Origin: Coenobita brevimanus
Lineage: Eukaryota; Arthropoda; Malacostraca; Decapoda; Coenobitidae
Reading direction: 5' to 3'
NCBI GenBank assembly: GCA_032717465.1
Contig: CM064712.1
Coordinates: forward strand, 22,403,785 to 22,467,784
DNA: 64,000 bases
Made by a program: the position numbers and the translations under genes. How positions within the stretch are numbered: position 1 is the first letter of the stretch; the number at the start of each line of letters is the position of its first letter. Below, piece after piece: positions 30,867-40,799 of this stretch. The notes beneath the pieces are model-generated. The model saw only the letters and a program-made list of their open reading frames with translations. It was not told the DNA's origin and did not search any database.

Positions 30867-32604
30867 ATGTTCAGTGGAGAGTCGTTTAAGAATGGCAGGA
30901 ATCAAGAGAGTTTGGAGGAATATTATGATAGGGTGATAAAGAAAGAACCAGATGCAAATTTAGAACGTGATGTGGCTGACAAAATAATTGAGGTTGTAAA
31001 GGAAGAACCAAATGTAAATTTAGAGTGTGAGGTGGATGACAAAACAATGGAGGTGGTAAAGGAAGAACCAAATGTAAATGTAGAGTGTGAGGTGGATGAC
31101 AAAACAATGGAGATGGTAAAGGAAGAACCAAATGTATTTTTAGAGTGTGAGGTGGGTGACAAAACAATGGAGGTGGTAAAGGAAGAACCAAATCTAAATT
31201 CAGAATGTGAGGTGAGTGACAAAATAGTGGAGATGATAAAGGAAGAGCCAGATGTAAAGTTAGAGTGTGAGGTGGGTGAAAAATGTTCCTCAGTGACCGT
31301 GAGACTGTCCTGGACCCAGTATCCTCAGCTGAAGTTAAGCAGTTCAGTTGTTTAGAGTGTGGTAAAGCATTTGCTTTTAAGAAAAGTCTTATCCAACATG
31401 CAGTTGTTCATTCTGGAGGGAAGGAATTCAGGTGCGATGAATGTGGTAAACTATTTGCACAGAAGAATGGTCTCACTCAACACCTATTAATTCATTCAGA
31501 AGTGAAGAATTTTACACATGATGAATGTGGTAAACGATTTGCACAGAAGGATGGTCTCACCAGACACTTATTAATTCATTCAGAGGTGAAGAATTTTATG
31601 TGTGATGAATGTGGTAAACGATTTGCACGGAAGTGTGATCTCACCAGACACCTATTAATTCATTCAGAAGTGAAGAATTTCAAGTGTGATGAATGTGGTA
31701 AACTATTTGGACAGAAAGTTGGTCTTACTGAACACCTATAAATTCATTCAAGAGTGAAAAATTTCAAGTGTGATGAATGTGGTAAACGATTTGCAAAGAA
31801 GGATGGTCTCACCAGACACCAGTTAATTCATACGGGAGTGAAGAAATTCAAGTGTGATAATTGTGGTAAGCAGTTTGGTCGGAAAGGTAATCTCATCCAA
31901 CACCTATTGATTCATTCAGGAGTGAAGAATTTCAAGTGTGATGAATGTGGTAAACTATTTGCACACAAAAGTAATCTTACTCAACACCTATTAATTCATT
32001 CAAGAGTGAAAAATTTCAAGTGTGATGCATGTGGTAAACGATTTGCAAAGAAGGATGGTCTCACCAGACACCTGTTAATTCATACGGGAGTGAAGAAATT
32101 CAAGTGTGATAATTGTGGTAAGCAGTTTGGTTGGAAAGGTAATCTCATCCAACACCTATTGATTCATTCAGGAGTGAAGAATTTCAAGTGTGATGAATGT
32201 GGTAAACTATTTGCACACAAAAGTAATCTTGCTCAACACCTATTCATTCAAGAGTGAAAAATTTCAAGTGTGATGAATGTGGTAAACGATTTGCAAAGAA
32301 GGTTGGTCTCATTCATCACCTAGTAAGTCATTCAGAAGTGAAGAATTTCAAGTGTGATGAATGTAGTAAACTATTTGCGCAAAAGGATGGTCTCACCAGA
32401 CACTTATTAATTCACTCACAAGTGAAGAATTTCAAGTGTGATGAATGTGATAAACAATTTGTACAGAAGGGTAGTCTCACTAGGCACTTGTTAATTCGTT
32501 CAGGAGTGAAGAATTTCAAGTGTGATGACTGTGGTAAGCAGTTTGGTCGGAAAGGTAATCTCACCAAACACCTATTAAATCATTGTGGAGGGAAGAGTTT
32601 GTAG
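30867..32604 (+). pseudogene. C2H2 zinc-finger protein with VKEEP repeat N-terminus, copy 1 (disabled)
   Basis: Likely a nuclear DNA-binding regulator or its relic. ATG at 30,867. The N-terminus (about 30,939-31,282) is six 20-residue units built on [VI]K[KE]EP followed by LECEV and DK; each has a SUMO-type hydrophobic-Lys-x-Glu motif. Then come about 15 C2H2 fingers of the form FKCDECGKxFxxKxxLTxHLLIH with linker S-x-V-K-N instead of TGEKP. Finger 3 has lost its first Cys (FTHDECGKRF) and finger 14 its last His (LLIRS). Fingers 6-8 and 9-11 are a tandem 252-bp block. Lesions: one base missing near 31,280 (copy 2 retains it), TAA at 31,739-31,741 after finger 5, and a 4-base loss near 32,247 after finger 11. 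The alternative is a gene ending after finger 5. Confidence 0.85.
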
Positions 32605-32825
32605 TGTGCTGAATGTGGTAAACGGTTGACTCAGTTGATCCCATCCAACACTGTTTAATGAGTGAAGAAATTCAGGTTTGGTGAATCAGGTAAATGGTTT
32701 TATTTTAAGTCCTCCCCAGTATCAGTTTAGGAGTGAAAAAATTTGAAATATAATGACTGGAAAACAGTTTGGAAAAAATTCTCATTCACTTAGCGCCTGA
32801 CAATTCATTCAGGTGTAAAAACAGT
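32605..32825 (+). pseudogene. Degraded trailing zinc fingers
   Basis: After the stop at 32,604 the finger sense continues in broken form: CAECGKRLTQLIPSNTV, then KKFRFGESGKWFYFKSSP, then LTIHSGVKT near 32,800. About three more fingers once existed. Confidence 0.65.
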
Positions 32826-32985
32826 TCTATCTGTTGCCAGATGCCTTAATTCTGTAAGGGGTGGCCACAAACAAATCACCTCTTTGTCACCCTGTCCCCC
32901 ATTATTTCACTGCCCTTTTCCCAGGTCACATACCCCTTCTCCCATATACTTCTCCACTCCATCCCTCCATCTCATCCTTAGTTAT
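32826..32985 (-). mobile_element. RTE-A 3'-end relic
   Basis: Reverse-strand: CTATCTGTTGCCAGATGCCT, AGGGGTGGCCACAAACAAAT, CACCCTGTCCCCCATTATTT. This matches the last ~160 bases of RTE-A with many substitutions and a decayed GATA tail. It lies directly after the zinc-finger remains. Confidence 0.7.
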
Positions 32986-33409
32986 AATAAATCTGGCAAA
33001 GCTTGTAGAATAAATCAGGCTTCAGCCAGGCATGGTGCACTTCACTAACAAGTCAAGGAGAAGACATGTTTAATCTCTTATGCAGGATTGCCAGAGTAAT
33101 GGAACTTTTTTTTTTCAGTGGATTGTAGAAAAAAAATAATTGCGTCCTTTGGACTGAAGTGCCCTTTTAGCTACTACTGGTATTTGTGGCAGGCCAAGCC
33201 TCGTGCTGCATGTGATACAGTCTACTGAGCCAAGATATCATTAACCATGAGTGATAATGTGAAACTCTAGATATAGTAAACCCTCGATATAACGAACCCT
33301 CTTTTGATGAATTTCAGTAGTAACGACTACTTTGAGCAGGCCGACCATTATGTTAATTTTGTTGAGTAAAAGAAAGGATGCATGGGAAACACTGACCAGC
33401 GTGGCCTCC

Positions 33410-33442
<33 letters not shown>

Positions 33443-33659
33443 CTGTGTGTGTACTTTAACCCCTAGGGTACACAATTCGATCGACCGAACTTCCCTGGAG
33501 CTGATTTTTCAGTTCTTACAGAAGTAAAAAGTTTTATGCCCAAGGTTTAGAGCTTGACTTTACACACCTTATGCCACAAACCAGAGCATTTTAAACCAAC
33601 TGGTTCATGAGCTATAGCCCGTTAAAACTGAAAAAATTTAGCCTTCCAGGCAGGGTGAC
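32986..33659. other. Unassigned sequence with a solo TIR-like end
   Basis: TATAGTAAACCCTCGATATA at 33,274 resembles the start of a mariner/Tigger-type TIR, but no inverted partner was found nearby. A (CA)n tract lies at 33,412-33,440. Otherwise nothing recognisable. Confidence 0.4.
33412..33440. repeat. (CA)n microsatellite, length-variable between copies
   Basis: About 14 CA units here, about 20 in copy 2 (62,113-62,153). Confidence 0.95.
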
Positions 33660-33850
33660 TCCAGTTTTCTATGCGCTCCCACCCTATCCCACCCTCATTC
33701 CTCCCCTCCCATTACCTTCCTCACCCACTCCCATCACCCCCCTCTTTTCCTCTCCTCCCCCCTACCCACTTCCCCCTATCCCCTTCCCCCCCTACTCCAC
33801 CCTTCAGAATTTTCCTTTTTTTTTTTTTTAATTTTTTTTTTTAATTTTTT
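33660..33850. repeat. C/T-rich low-complexity tract then poly-T
   Basis: CCCACCCT, CCCTCCCC and similar for about 140 bases, followed by T runs at 33,816-33,851. The proline-rich ORF over it is an artefact. Another C-rich stretch lies at 33,895-33,960. Confidence 0.8.
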
Positions 33851-34026
33851 TAAACAATAGCATGGAAAATAATTGTGTCAGTGTTCCTCAATCACTCCCA
33901 CCACCCTCACCAACACTTCTCCCCTCCCCACCTTCCCTACCCCCGTCCCCTTCCCTCATAGCTGTGTAGCTGACAAATTAAAAATGAAATAGAGCCAAAA
34001 CACACAAAACCTTTTTCTTGGTGTTA

Positions 34027-34028
<2 letters not shown>

Positions 34029-34066
<38 letters not shown>
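34029..34066. repeat. (CA)n microsatellite, length-variable between copies
   Basis: About 19 CA units here, over 30 with an interruption in copy 2 (62,734-62,798). Confidence 0.95.
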
Positions 34067-34068
<2 letters not shown>

Positions 34069-34394
34069 CACCCCTTCCCCCCCATCCCCTCCCCTCAGAG
34101 CTGTCAGATCAAGTAGCTGTAAGAATTTCATGGGGAAAAAAAAGCTAAAGCATGCAAAATAATGATAATTGTGTAAGAGAAAGACAAACACACAAATACA
34201 CAATTTATTATAAAAAACAAAACATTACTAAAATTTACATGAAACATTACGGTATATTCACAGAGGTGAATATATCGTTAAAACATGAAAAAACACACAC
34301 ATTCTGTTTCGTGCATTGGTTTGTGTAATTACACAAACAATAATCTGGTACTAAATGAAAACACGCAATATGAATAGTAACAATGACGTATAAT
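34067..34394. other. Unassigned AT-rich sequence
   Basis: A short C-rich start, then AT-rich sequence with ACACA motifs. No coding sense or element end recognised. Confidence 0.4.
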
Positions 34395-34760
34395 ACTCTA
34401 GGCGGGGTGGGCGAGGAGGTACGCGGATGGCATACTACAGGGGGTGGGGTGGGGAGAGGGCTGGAGGGGTGGGACGGGGGTATAGAGGTAGGAGACAGAC
34501 ACGACAAGACAAAGAGGAAAGTAAGAGAGGGAACACAGGTGTGGAGGGTGGGTAGGGGGGATATAATGCTCCCTAGGGAGACAGGGAGGGGGGAAAGGGG
34601 AGTGAACCACAGTGGTGTGATGGAGGATGGTGGGGGTGGGGAAGGGAGGGAGCAGGAGGCAGTCAGCAGTGAGGGAGGGGGAGAGGGAAGAAAGGTATTA
34701 GGCTATAGGAAGGTGGCAAGAGGACAGTGGGGAAATCACCCCCCCTCCCTGCCATGGGTT
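34395..34760 (+). repeat. G-rich low-complexity tract
   Basis: Repeated GGGG runs (for example GGGGGTGGGGTGGGGAGAGG near 34,440 and GGGGGTGGGGAAGGGAGGG near 34,632) on the plus strand. The spacing would permit G-quadruplexes. Glycine-rich open frames over it are translation artefacts. Confidence 0.75.
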
Positions 34761-34799
34761 GGGGCCCAGATCCTGCCCCCTCCCTACTCAGGACTTAGT

Positions 34800-35340
34800 T
34801 GTCATTGGTTTGCATCGATATACATCACAGTCGGGCCAAAGCCTAGTGTCCACAGTTTTTTACAAAGGCTCCTCTGTCGATCATATTCGGCATCTAGCGA
34901 AATTCTGGAAAAGGATCGATTGATCCTGTTAGTACTTTTGGGGCTAAATACATGTTTAATGTACATGCCGCTGTTCTGTACTGCATGTTTTGCCATTCTC
35001 TGATATGTAGTATAGTATTTACTGTAATGTAACAGTTAGTGTACAGTGAGTTCTTTTTATCCACACATTCCCTGTAAATACCAAACAACAAATGTACAAT
35101 AGTGTATGCTGTAGGCAGTGTACAATATGGCACAGGACTGGGGTGGTAATCAATGACTATCAGTGTGAGTGGTGGAATGCAGTTTTTTTGTTTAATGTAC
35201 ATGCAGTGCTTCTGTAGTGTTTGCTTTGTTGTTCTTTGTTATGTAGTATTTACTATAATATAATAGTTAATATACAGTGTCAGTTTTCTTTACCCACACT
35301 TTCCTTGTAAATACTGAATGATAAGGGAACACTGATTTAT
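34800..35340. repeat. Diverged tandem duplication, spacing about 237 bp
   Basis: Sequence from GTTTAATGTACATGC at 34,952 recurs from 35,189: then ATGTAGTAT, TATTTACT, ACAGTG, CCACAC, TCCYTGTAAATAC. The two halves differ by many substitutions, so the duplication is old. Copy 2 contains it to the window end. Confidence 0.65.
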
Positions 35341-35353
35341 CCAAGACCTACTT

Positions 35354-38300
35354 CTATCTATCTATCTATCTATCTATTGCCAGATGCCTTAATCCCCTTT
35401 GGGGTGGCCACAAACAAATCGCCTCCACGTCGTCCTGTCCCCCGCCATTTCACTGCCCTGGTCCCAACTCACACCCCCCTCTCTCATATACCTTTCCACC
35501 CCATCTCTCCATCTCATCCTCGGCCTCCCCCTCCCTCTTCCTCCCTCCACCGCACTCACATACACTCTCTTCGTCAGTTTTTCACCCTCCACCCTCTCCA
35601 GATGACCAAACCACCTCAGCGTGTTCCTCCTAACGCTCACATCCACATCCACACCACAATGCTCCTTTATATCCTCATTCGTCAACCTGTCTCTCCATGT
35701 GATTCCACAGGCTCCTCTTAAATAACTCATTTCCACTGCTCTCACTCTTGACTTGTGTCCTTCCAACAACGTCCAAGCTTCACTTCCGTACGTTAGAGTT
35801 GGTATCTCAATACTGTCATGTGGTAACTTTTTCACTTCCACGCTCACTTCCCTGTTTCTTAACACTGCTTTCAAAGAACCAGCAACCTTTCTTCCCTGCT
35901 GTACCCTTTCAAGCACTTCACCCTCCAAACCTCCATCCTTACTCATCACACTACCCAAGTACTTAAACGTACTCACATTTTCCAATTCCTTACCATCCAA
36001 CCTCGCTGTACGTTCACTGACTTCACCTCTCTCAAAGACCATCACTTTACTCTTCCCTACATTCCACCTTTAAATTCCGTTTCTTACACACTCTCCCAAA
36101 CTCATCCACCAAACCTTGCAGCTTCCCTTCTGTCTTCACTCAACAACACAGTATCATCTGCAAACAACAGTACAGGGAGTTTCCAGACACTATCCTCTCT
36201 CACCACCCAACATCCACTACCCTACCTTGTACCTCTTTTATTACCCCATCCATGAACAGATTGAACAACCATGGAGACATGACACATCCCCGTTTCAACC
36301 CAACCTCCAAAGAGAAAAATTCACTTAGTTCACCATCCACATGCACTGCAGCCTTAGCACCATCATACATACTCTTCACAGCATTCAACAACTTTCCATC
36401 TACTCCATATATTAATACTTTCCACAATCCTTGTCTATCCACCCTGTCATATGCTTTCTCCAAATCCATGAAAGCCGCATACAACTTCTTTCCCTTCTCT
36501 AGAAACTTTTCCACTAAAGATCTAAGAATGAATATCTGATCTACACGTCCTCTTCCCTTCCTAAAGCCTCCCTGTTCTTCTCCAACTAATTCCTCTGTTC
36601 TTTCTGTAACTCTGTCAATAAGTATCCTACCATACACTTTTCCTATTATACTAAGAAGACAAATGCCCCTATGATTACCACACACTTCTTTTTCCTCTTT
36701 TCCTTTGTACAAGGGAATAGTTATACCTGACTTCCAATCCTCCGGGACTCTACCTTCCTCCCAGGCCAATCTGCACATCTTCCACATCCATTCTACTACT
36801 ATCTCTCCCCCATGCTTCAGCATTTCACCACACACTCCATCAATTCCTGGGGCTTTCCCCAATTTAACTTTCTTCATTGCTTCCACAACTTCTATCCTAC
36901 TGATTTCTTCCTGTCCTCTCACCTCCCTCCTTTTCTCAGCCATCCCCCAGCCACTTATACTCGCATTACTTCCATCCTGTATGTTCAACAATTCCTTAAA
37001 GTGTTCTCTCCATCTGCTCACTTTTTCTCCCTTCTCCACTAGTAATCTACCATTTTTATCTTTCACTCCCCTGCTAACCTCACTTCCACCCTGTCTTACT
37101 CTCTTCACCACTTTCCAGAACATTTTCTTACAGTCCCTCCACTTTACACTCAAATTCCTCATCCACTTTCTTCTTACTCTCTCTTACTAATCTTTTCACC
37201 TCTTTCTTCCTTTCTACATGTAACTCTCTCTTCCACCTCTCAACTTCTTCCACGCTTCTATTTCTCATCCATTCATTGTATGCTTTCTTCTTTTGTGCCA
37301 CAGCCTGTCTCACCTCTTCAGTCCACCACGCTGTTCCTTGCACCCCTCTCCGTTTTCTCTTCCTCCCACACACCACATCACATGCTGCACATATTTCTTC
37401 TGTGAATATCTTGCACACACCTTCCAAGTCCCCCATCTGCTCCAATTCATATTTGCCCAATCGTTCCTCCACTTCTCTCTTATACTCTGCCTTTTTCTCA
37501 TCCTCTTGTAACCTTTCCACTCTCCTTGCAACTACTCCTTCCTCTCGTCTTTCCCTTCTTCTATTCCTCCATCTTACTTGTATCCTAATTCTAGCCACCA
37601 CCAAGTAGTGGTCAGAAAGTCCACTCCCCCAACCTCTATAAGCTCTTGCATCCATTACACATCTTCGCATCCTTTCATCCACACACACATAATCAATCAT
37701 TGCCTTCCTTTCATTCAGTTCACCACCCACCCTTCTCATCACTCGCCATGTATACCTGTGGATCATTTTATGCCTGAAGAGGGTATTGGCTATCACCAAC
37801 CCCCTCCCAACACAAATGTCCACTAACGCACTGCCATTCTCATCTATCGCAGCAGGCACACCCCACTCACCAACTATTCCATCCACCTTCACATTCCCTA
37901 CTTTACCATTCATATCACCGATCAAAAACACTCTTTCATTCCTTCCAAACTTTTCCATGCACACTTCCACATTTGTCCAGAACTCTTCTCTCACTCTGCT
38001 AGCACGATCTTGCGTTGGCGCATACACACACACAATCGCCCACATTTGTAATCCAACTTTCAACTTTACCCACACAATCCTTGACCCAACTGATCCATAT
38101 TGTCATATGCTCTTCTTCCATCTTTTACTCAGAACTATACATACTCCTTCCTTTGCCCTCTCATTCTCACCTACTTCTGCACATATACCCCACCCATACT
38201 CCCATTCTCTCACACTTTCTCCTCTCCATTTTGTTTCAGTTATTCCACATACATCCATTTTTGCACCCTCAAGCACCTGAAGAATCTCTCTCTCTTTCGC

Positions 38301-38527
38301 CTCATCATTCGTTCCTCTTACATTCCACGTAACCATTACCAAGTCCTTTGTCCAGTCCTTGGTCGTCATCGTTTGGTCAGTCCTTGTCCGAGGCTTGTTG
38401 TTTGTTTTTTTAGTTAGCTGTTTTCCGGGGAGAGGCACTAACCCTCCGCCAACCCTTTTAGTCGCCTTTTACGACAAGCAGGGATACTGGGGGAGTATTC
38501 TTGAAAACCCCCCCTACTCCCAGGGGT
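35354..38527 (-). mobile_element. RTE-A LINE, longest and least decayed copy
   Basis: Minus-strand RTE-A with (GATA)n tail (CTAT repeats at 35,354-35,377) and a leader extending to about 38,527. The leader includes CTTGTCGTAAAAGGCGACTA and GGAGGGTTAGTGCCTCTCCC ahead of the ORF. It retains leader sequence missing from the nested copy at 17.6 kb. No clear target duplication was seen. Confidence 0.85.
35389..38369 (-). pseudogene. RTE-A endonuclease-reverse transcriptase, few lesions
   Basis: ATG near 38,369. Endonuclease: TWNVRGTNDEAKEREI, CGITETKWRGESVREW, VCVYAPTQDRASRV, FLIGDMNGKVGNVKVDG, LSDHYLVVARIRI. RT: KLGKAPGIDGVCGEMLKHGG, IPLYKGKEEKEVCGNHRGIC, FMDLEKAYDRVDRQG (about 36,460), VGLKRGCVMSPWLFNLFMDG, LLFADDTVLLSED (about 36,150). 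C-terminus: LTYGSEAWTLLEGHKSRV and RWRDGVERYMREGGVSW, ending FVCGHPKGD at 35,389. Lesions: TGA at 38,103-38,105 (an AGA codon in the other copy), a frameshift near 37,150 between the two long frames, and one or two shifts between 36,200 and 36,050. The remaining sense is long enough to serve as the family reference. Confidence 0.9.
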
Positions 38528-38734
38528 AGTCTTTATTTTCAGTGGAATGACTTCCTGGAACATAAGGATAAACATGTAAGTTAGTAAATAGAGTATTTAT
38601 TGAGAAAAAGAGCCATTTATATCCAGCTGTATGTTACTGTGTATGAGTGTATGGCTGAACAACGCTCTGTATTTAACAATCTTTGTTCTGTGGTAGATGG
38701 GGGTGCCCATCGTCCACTCTGTGTAGGAATGCCT

Positions 38735-38816
38735 TATGTTCTCTACACTGAGTGACAAGCCAAACTGTTCCTGTACCCAGGAAACCATTTCTTATGCTGA
38801 GTGGTAACCATATAAC
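38735..38816 (+). mobile_element. SINE1-related hairpin fragment
   Basis: ACTGAGTGACAAGCCAAACT, CAGGAAACCATTTCTTATGC and GAGTGGTAACCATATAAC match the central part of SINE1. Flanking 38,528-38,734 and 38,817-38,979 hold nothing I recognise. Confidence 0.55.
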
Positions 38817-38979
38817 TGGGGTTTTTGGTCGGGTTAAGTGTCCCCCAGATTCCCCTATCTAAAATCACTAATTCATGGCAAATGTTTCTGAGAGCCTTAG
38901 AGGGCCCAATACCTGCCCAGGACCCCAACCAAATGGGCAGATTTGTGTGGCCTTGTGAATGAGGAGAGCAAGAGGGTGG

Positions 38980-39545
38980 AAGTGGGGAATGTGTTCAATT
39001 TCAGAGTGCAAGATATACCGTAACAGCATTGTGGGAAACAAAGACGAAAGGGTGTGGAGTATGAGGGTGGAAAGTGTGTAAGATCGGCATGAATTGGCGA
39101 GGAAGATGCAAGGAAGGAGTTGCTTTGTTGATGAATGAGTTGCTTTGTTGATGAATGAGGTGTGGCAGAGTGGGAATGAGAGATTACAAATGTGTCAGCT
39201 CAAGATGTATGTATGTCATGTTCAAGTGAGAGAAGGTGAAAGTGGCAGTGATTGTAGCGTATGCACCATGTGATGACAGGAGTGAGAGTGAGAAAGACAG
39301 GTTTTGGGATGAGCTGGCTGAAACGGTGGGAGAAATGCCCAGGAGCTACAAGGTGATCATAATGGGCGATATGAATAGAAGAGTAGGCACTGGTCCTCAG
39401 GATGACATAATGAGTTGTAATGGCATACCAGGAAAAAATGATAATTGGAAACACCTGAATGACATGTGTCCAGGAAAGGAGTGTTGTGCATTTGTAACTC
39501 GTATTTCAAACACAAAGATGTGCATAAATTCATTGATCCCTCCAA
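38980..39545 (+). mobile_element. RTE-type LINE endonuclease fragment
   Basis: Forward-strand remnant. RIGMNWRGRCKEGVALLMNE near 39,075, VKVAVIVAYAPCDDRSESEK from 39,236, RSYKVIIMGDMNRRVGTGPQ near 39,350, then LCICNSYFKHKDVHKF in a shifted frame near 39,490. These are the middle and catalytic strands of the endonuclease domain. RT is absent. A 20-base tandem repeat (GTTGCTTTGTTGATGAATGA, twice) interrupts it near 39,119. A family separate from RTE-A. Confidence 0.75.
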
Positions 39546-40207
39546 TCGTATCCGGATGCTCATGAGATCCGGACATGTTTATTATCTGAACAGCTGGACC
39601 TTGGCTCTGTTAAATCACTATCCGAATTTACTTGCTATTATCTGGATGTGAAAGTGCCTAAGAACTTCGGCCGTGCCAGCCAACACGTCCAAACATTCTG
39701 TATTGTGGCCGCTGGGCTTGGAGCCGTGAGCGGTGAAGAAGTCTGTAACTTACAACCAGAGCTAAAATGTCCATCCGCTCCTGTACTGAATGGTCAAAGT
39801 CACGCACTGGTCCAATCACTCCCAATGAACCTCCAGCACCGAGCAATAAGACTGTAACCCGGCAAGATGGTGTCAAAACATCTGTATGCATCCCTATCCA
39901 TTTGTCTCATATCGCGCTGCCACCAGGCTAGCTTTTCATCGCTGCCATCACGCATGTAACACAGTCCACAAACCATGAGTACATGTTCACTGACAGCGCT
40001 CATCCACACTCTCTACCGAAGGTTAGAAAATCATGCAGCCACCGGGAGTGCTTGCTCACACCACACACACAAGGGAGAGAGAGAGAGAGAGACATTCCCA
40101 CACTGAGTACAGTATCAGTGTGGAAGGAGAGCCTGAAAATGTTGCAGAGAAGTAAGACGATGGTACAGCCTGGTGGCTGAGAGAAAAATGGGTGACTGGA
40201 CGAAGAT
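39546..40207. other. Unassigned sequence
   Basis: A balanced-composition stretch (39,640-40,000) without convincing coding sense on either strand, then a short (GA)n at 40,075-40,092. Confidence 0.4.
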
Positions 40208-40348
40208 ACACACACACACACACACACACACACACTCATATATATATATATATATATATATATAAACGTGTGCACGACACACACACACACACACACTCAT
40301 ATATATATATATAAACGCGTGCACGACACACACACACACACACACACA

Positions 40349-40387
<39 letters not shown>

Positions 40388-40419
40388 GCGTGCACGACAC
40401 ACACACACACACACACACA
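40208..40419. repeat. Compound (CA)n-(TA)n repeat with conserved spacer
   Basis: Three successive units of (CA)n, TCA, (TA)n and the spacer AAACGYGTGCACGAC (near 40,263, 40,313 and 40,383), then a final (CA)n. CA and TA lengths vary between units while the spacer is almost fixed. ORFs over it are artefacts. Confidence 0.85.
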
Positions 40420-40799
40420 GATGGGGGGAAGGAAGAGCCATCCGTCATACACAGATGAGATGGCAAGTCTAAAATAAAGAAAGGAAATGTGTGTCAGTAT
40501 TTTTTTTTCCCCACTTAATTTAGAGGTGTTGGGTGAGTGTGAGGAGAGGGTGGAATAGGGAAGATAAAGGTACGGGTTATGTAGTAGGAGATGCAACTCC
40601 CAGGCTCTATCTGAACGTGAGGCCCAGTGGAAATCAAACGTAAGTAGTAGATGCAAACCCAGGCTCATTTGAACGTGAACCCAGTGGACTGCAGGCTGAT
40701 GTAAACCCTCCTCGTTACAGCTCACTCATTCTCCTTTCAGGGGATGGGGGAGAGAAGTTGAGGAGACGTTTGTATAATGATCTCTTATCTGTCTACCCA
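40420..40799. other. Unassigned sequence with a short tandem repeat
   Basis: Two diverged units (GATGCAACTCCCAGGCTC... at 40,588 and GATGCAAACCCAGGCTC... at 40,649), each with GAACGTGA and CCCAGTGGA, spaced about 60 bases. Nothing coding. Confidence 0.5.

Larger units (their letters stand above)
13192..35266 (+). repeat. Large duplication, copy 1 (about 22 kb)
   Basis: Colinear with 41,832-64,000 in the same orientation. The coordinate offset is 28,640 at the left end, 28,692 near 17.2 kb, 28,702 near 31 kb and 28,734 near 34.8 kb; the drift comes from small indels and (CA)n length changes. From about 17,240 rightwards the copies look almost identical. The left 4 kb differ by many small indels. 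Copy 2 starts at an N gap, so this may be a real tandem duplication with a period near 28.7 kb or an unmerged allele. Confidence 0.95.

Noticed and set aside
30886..31222. Minus-strand Leu/Pro/His repeat ORFs opposite the VKEEP array
   Set aside because: They mirror the forward 60-base repeat; the forward frame has the start codon and leads into zinc fingers.
31754..32604. Separate zinc-finger genes in the 3' part of the array
   Set aside because: The open frames start inside the finger array after a stop or indel and have no promoter or start context; they are pieces of one array.
34383..35003. 206-codon Gly-rich ORF over the G-rich tract
   Set aside because: Low-complexity translation; the frame changes with a single G difference in copy 2.
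39658..40009. Two moderately long minus-strand ORFs
   Set aside because: No recognisable domain, overlapping frames with each other, and no conserved counterpart in the window.
40000..40477. Cys/Val- and Thr/His-rich ORFs
   Set aside because: Products of (CA)n/(TA)n repeats.
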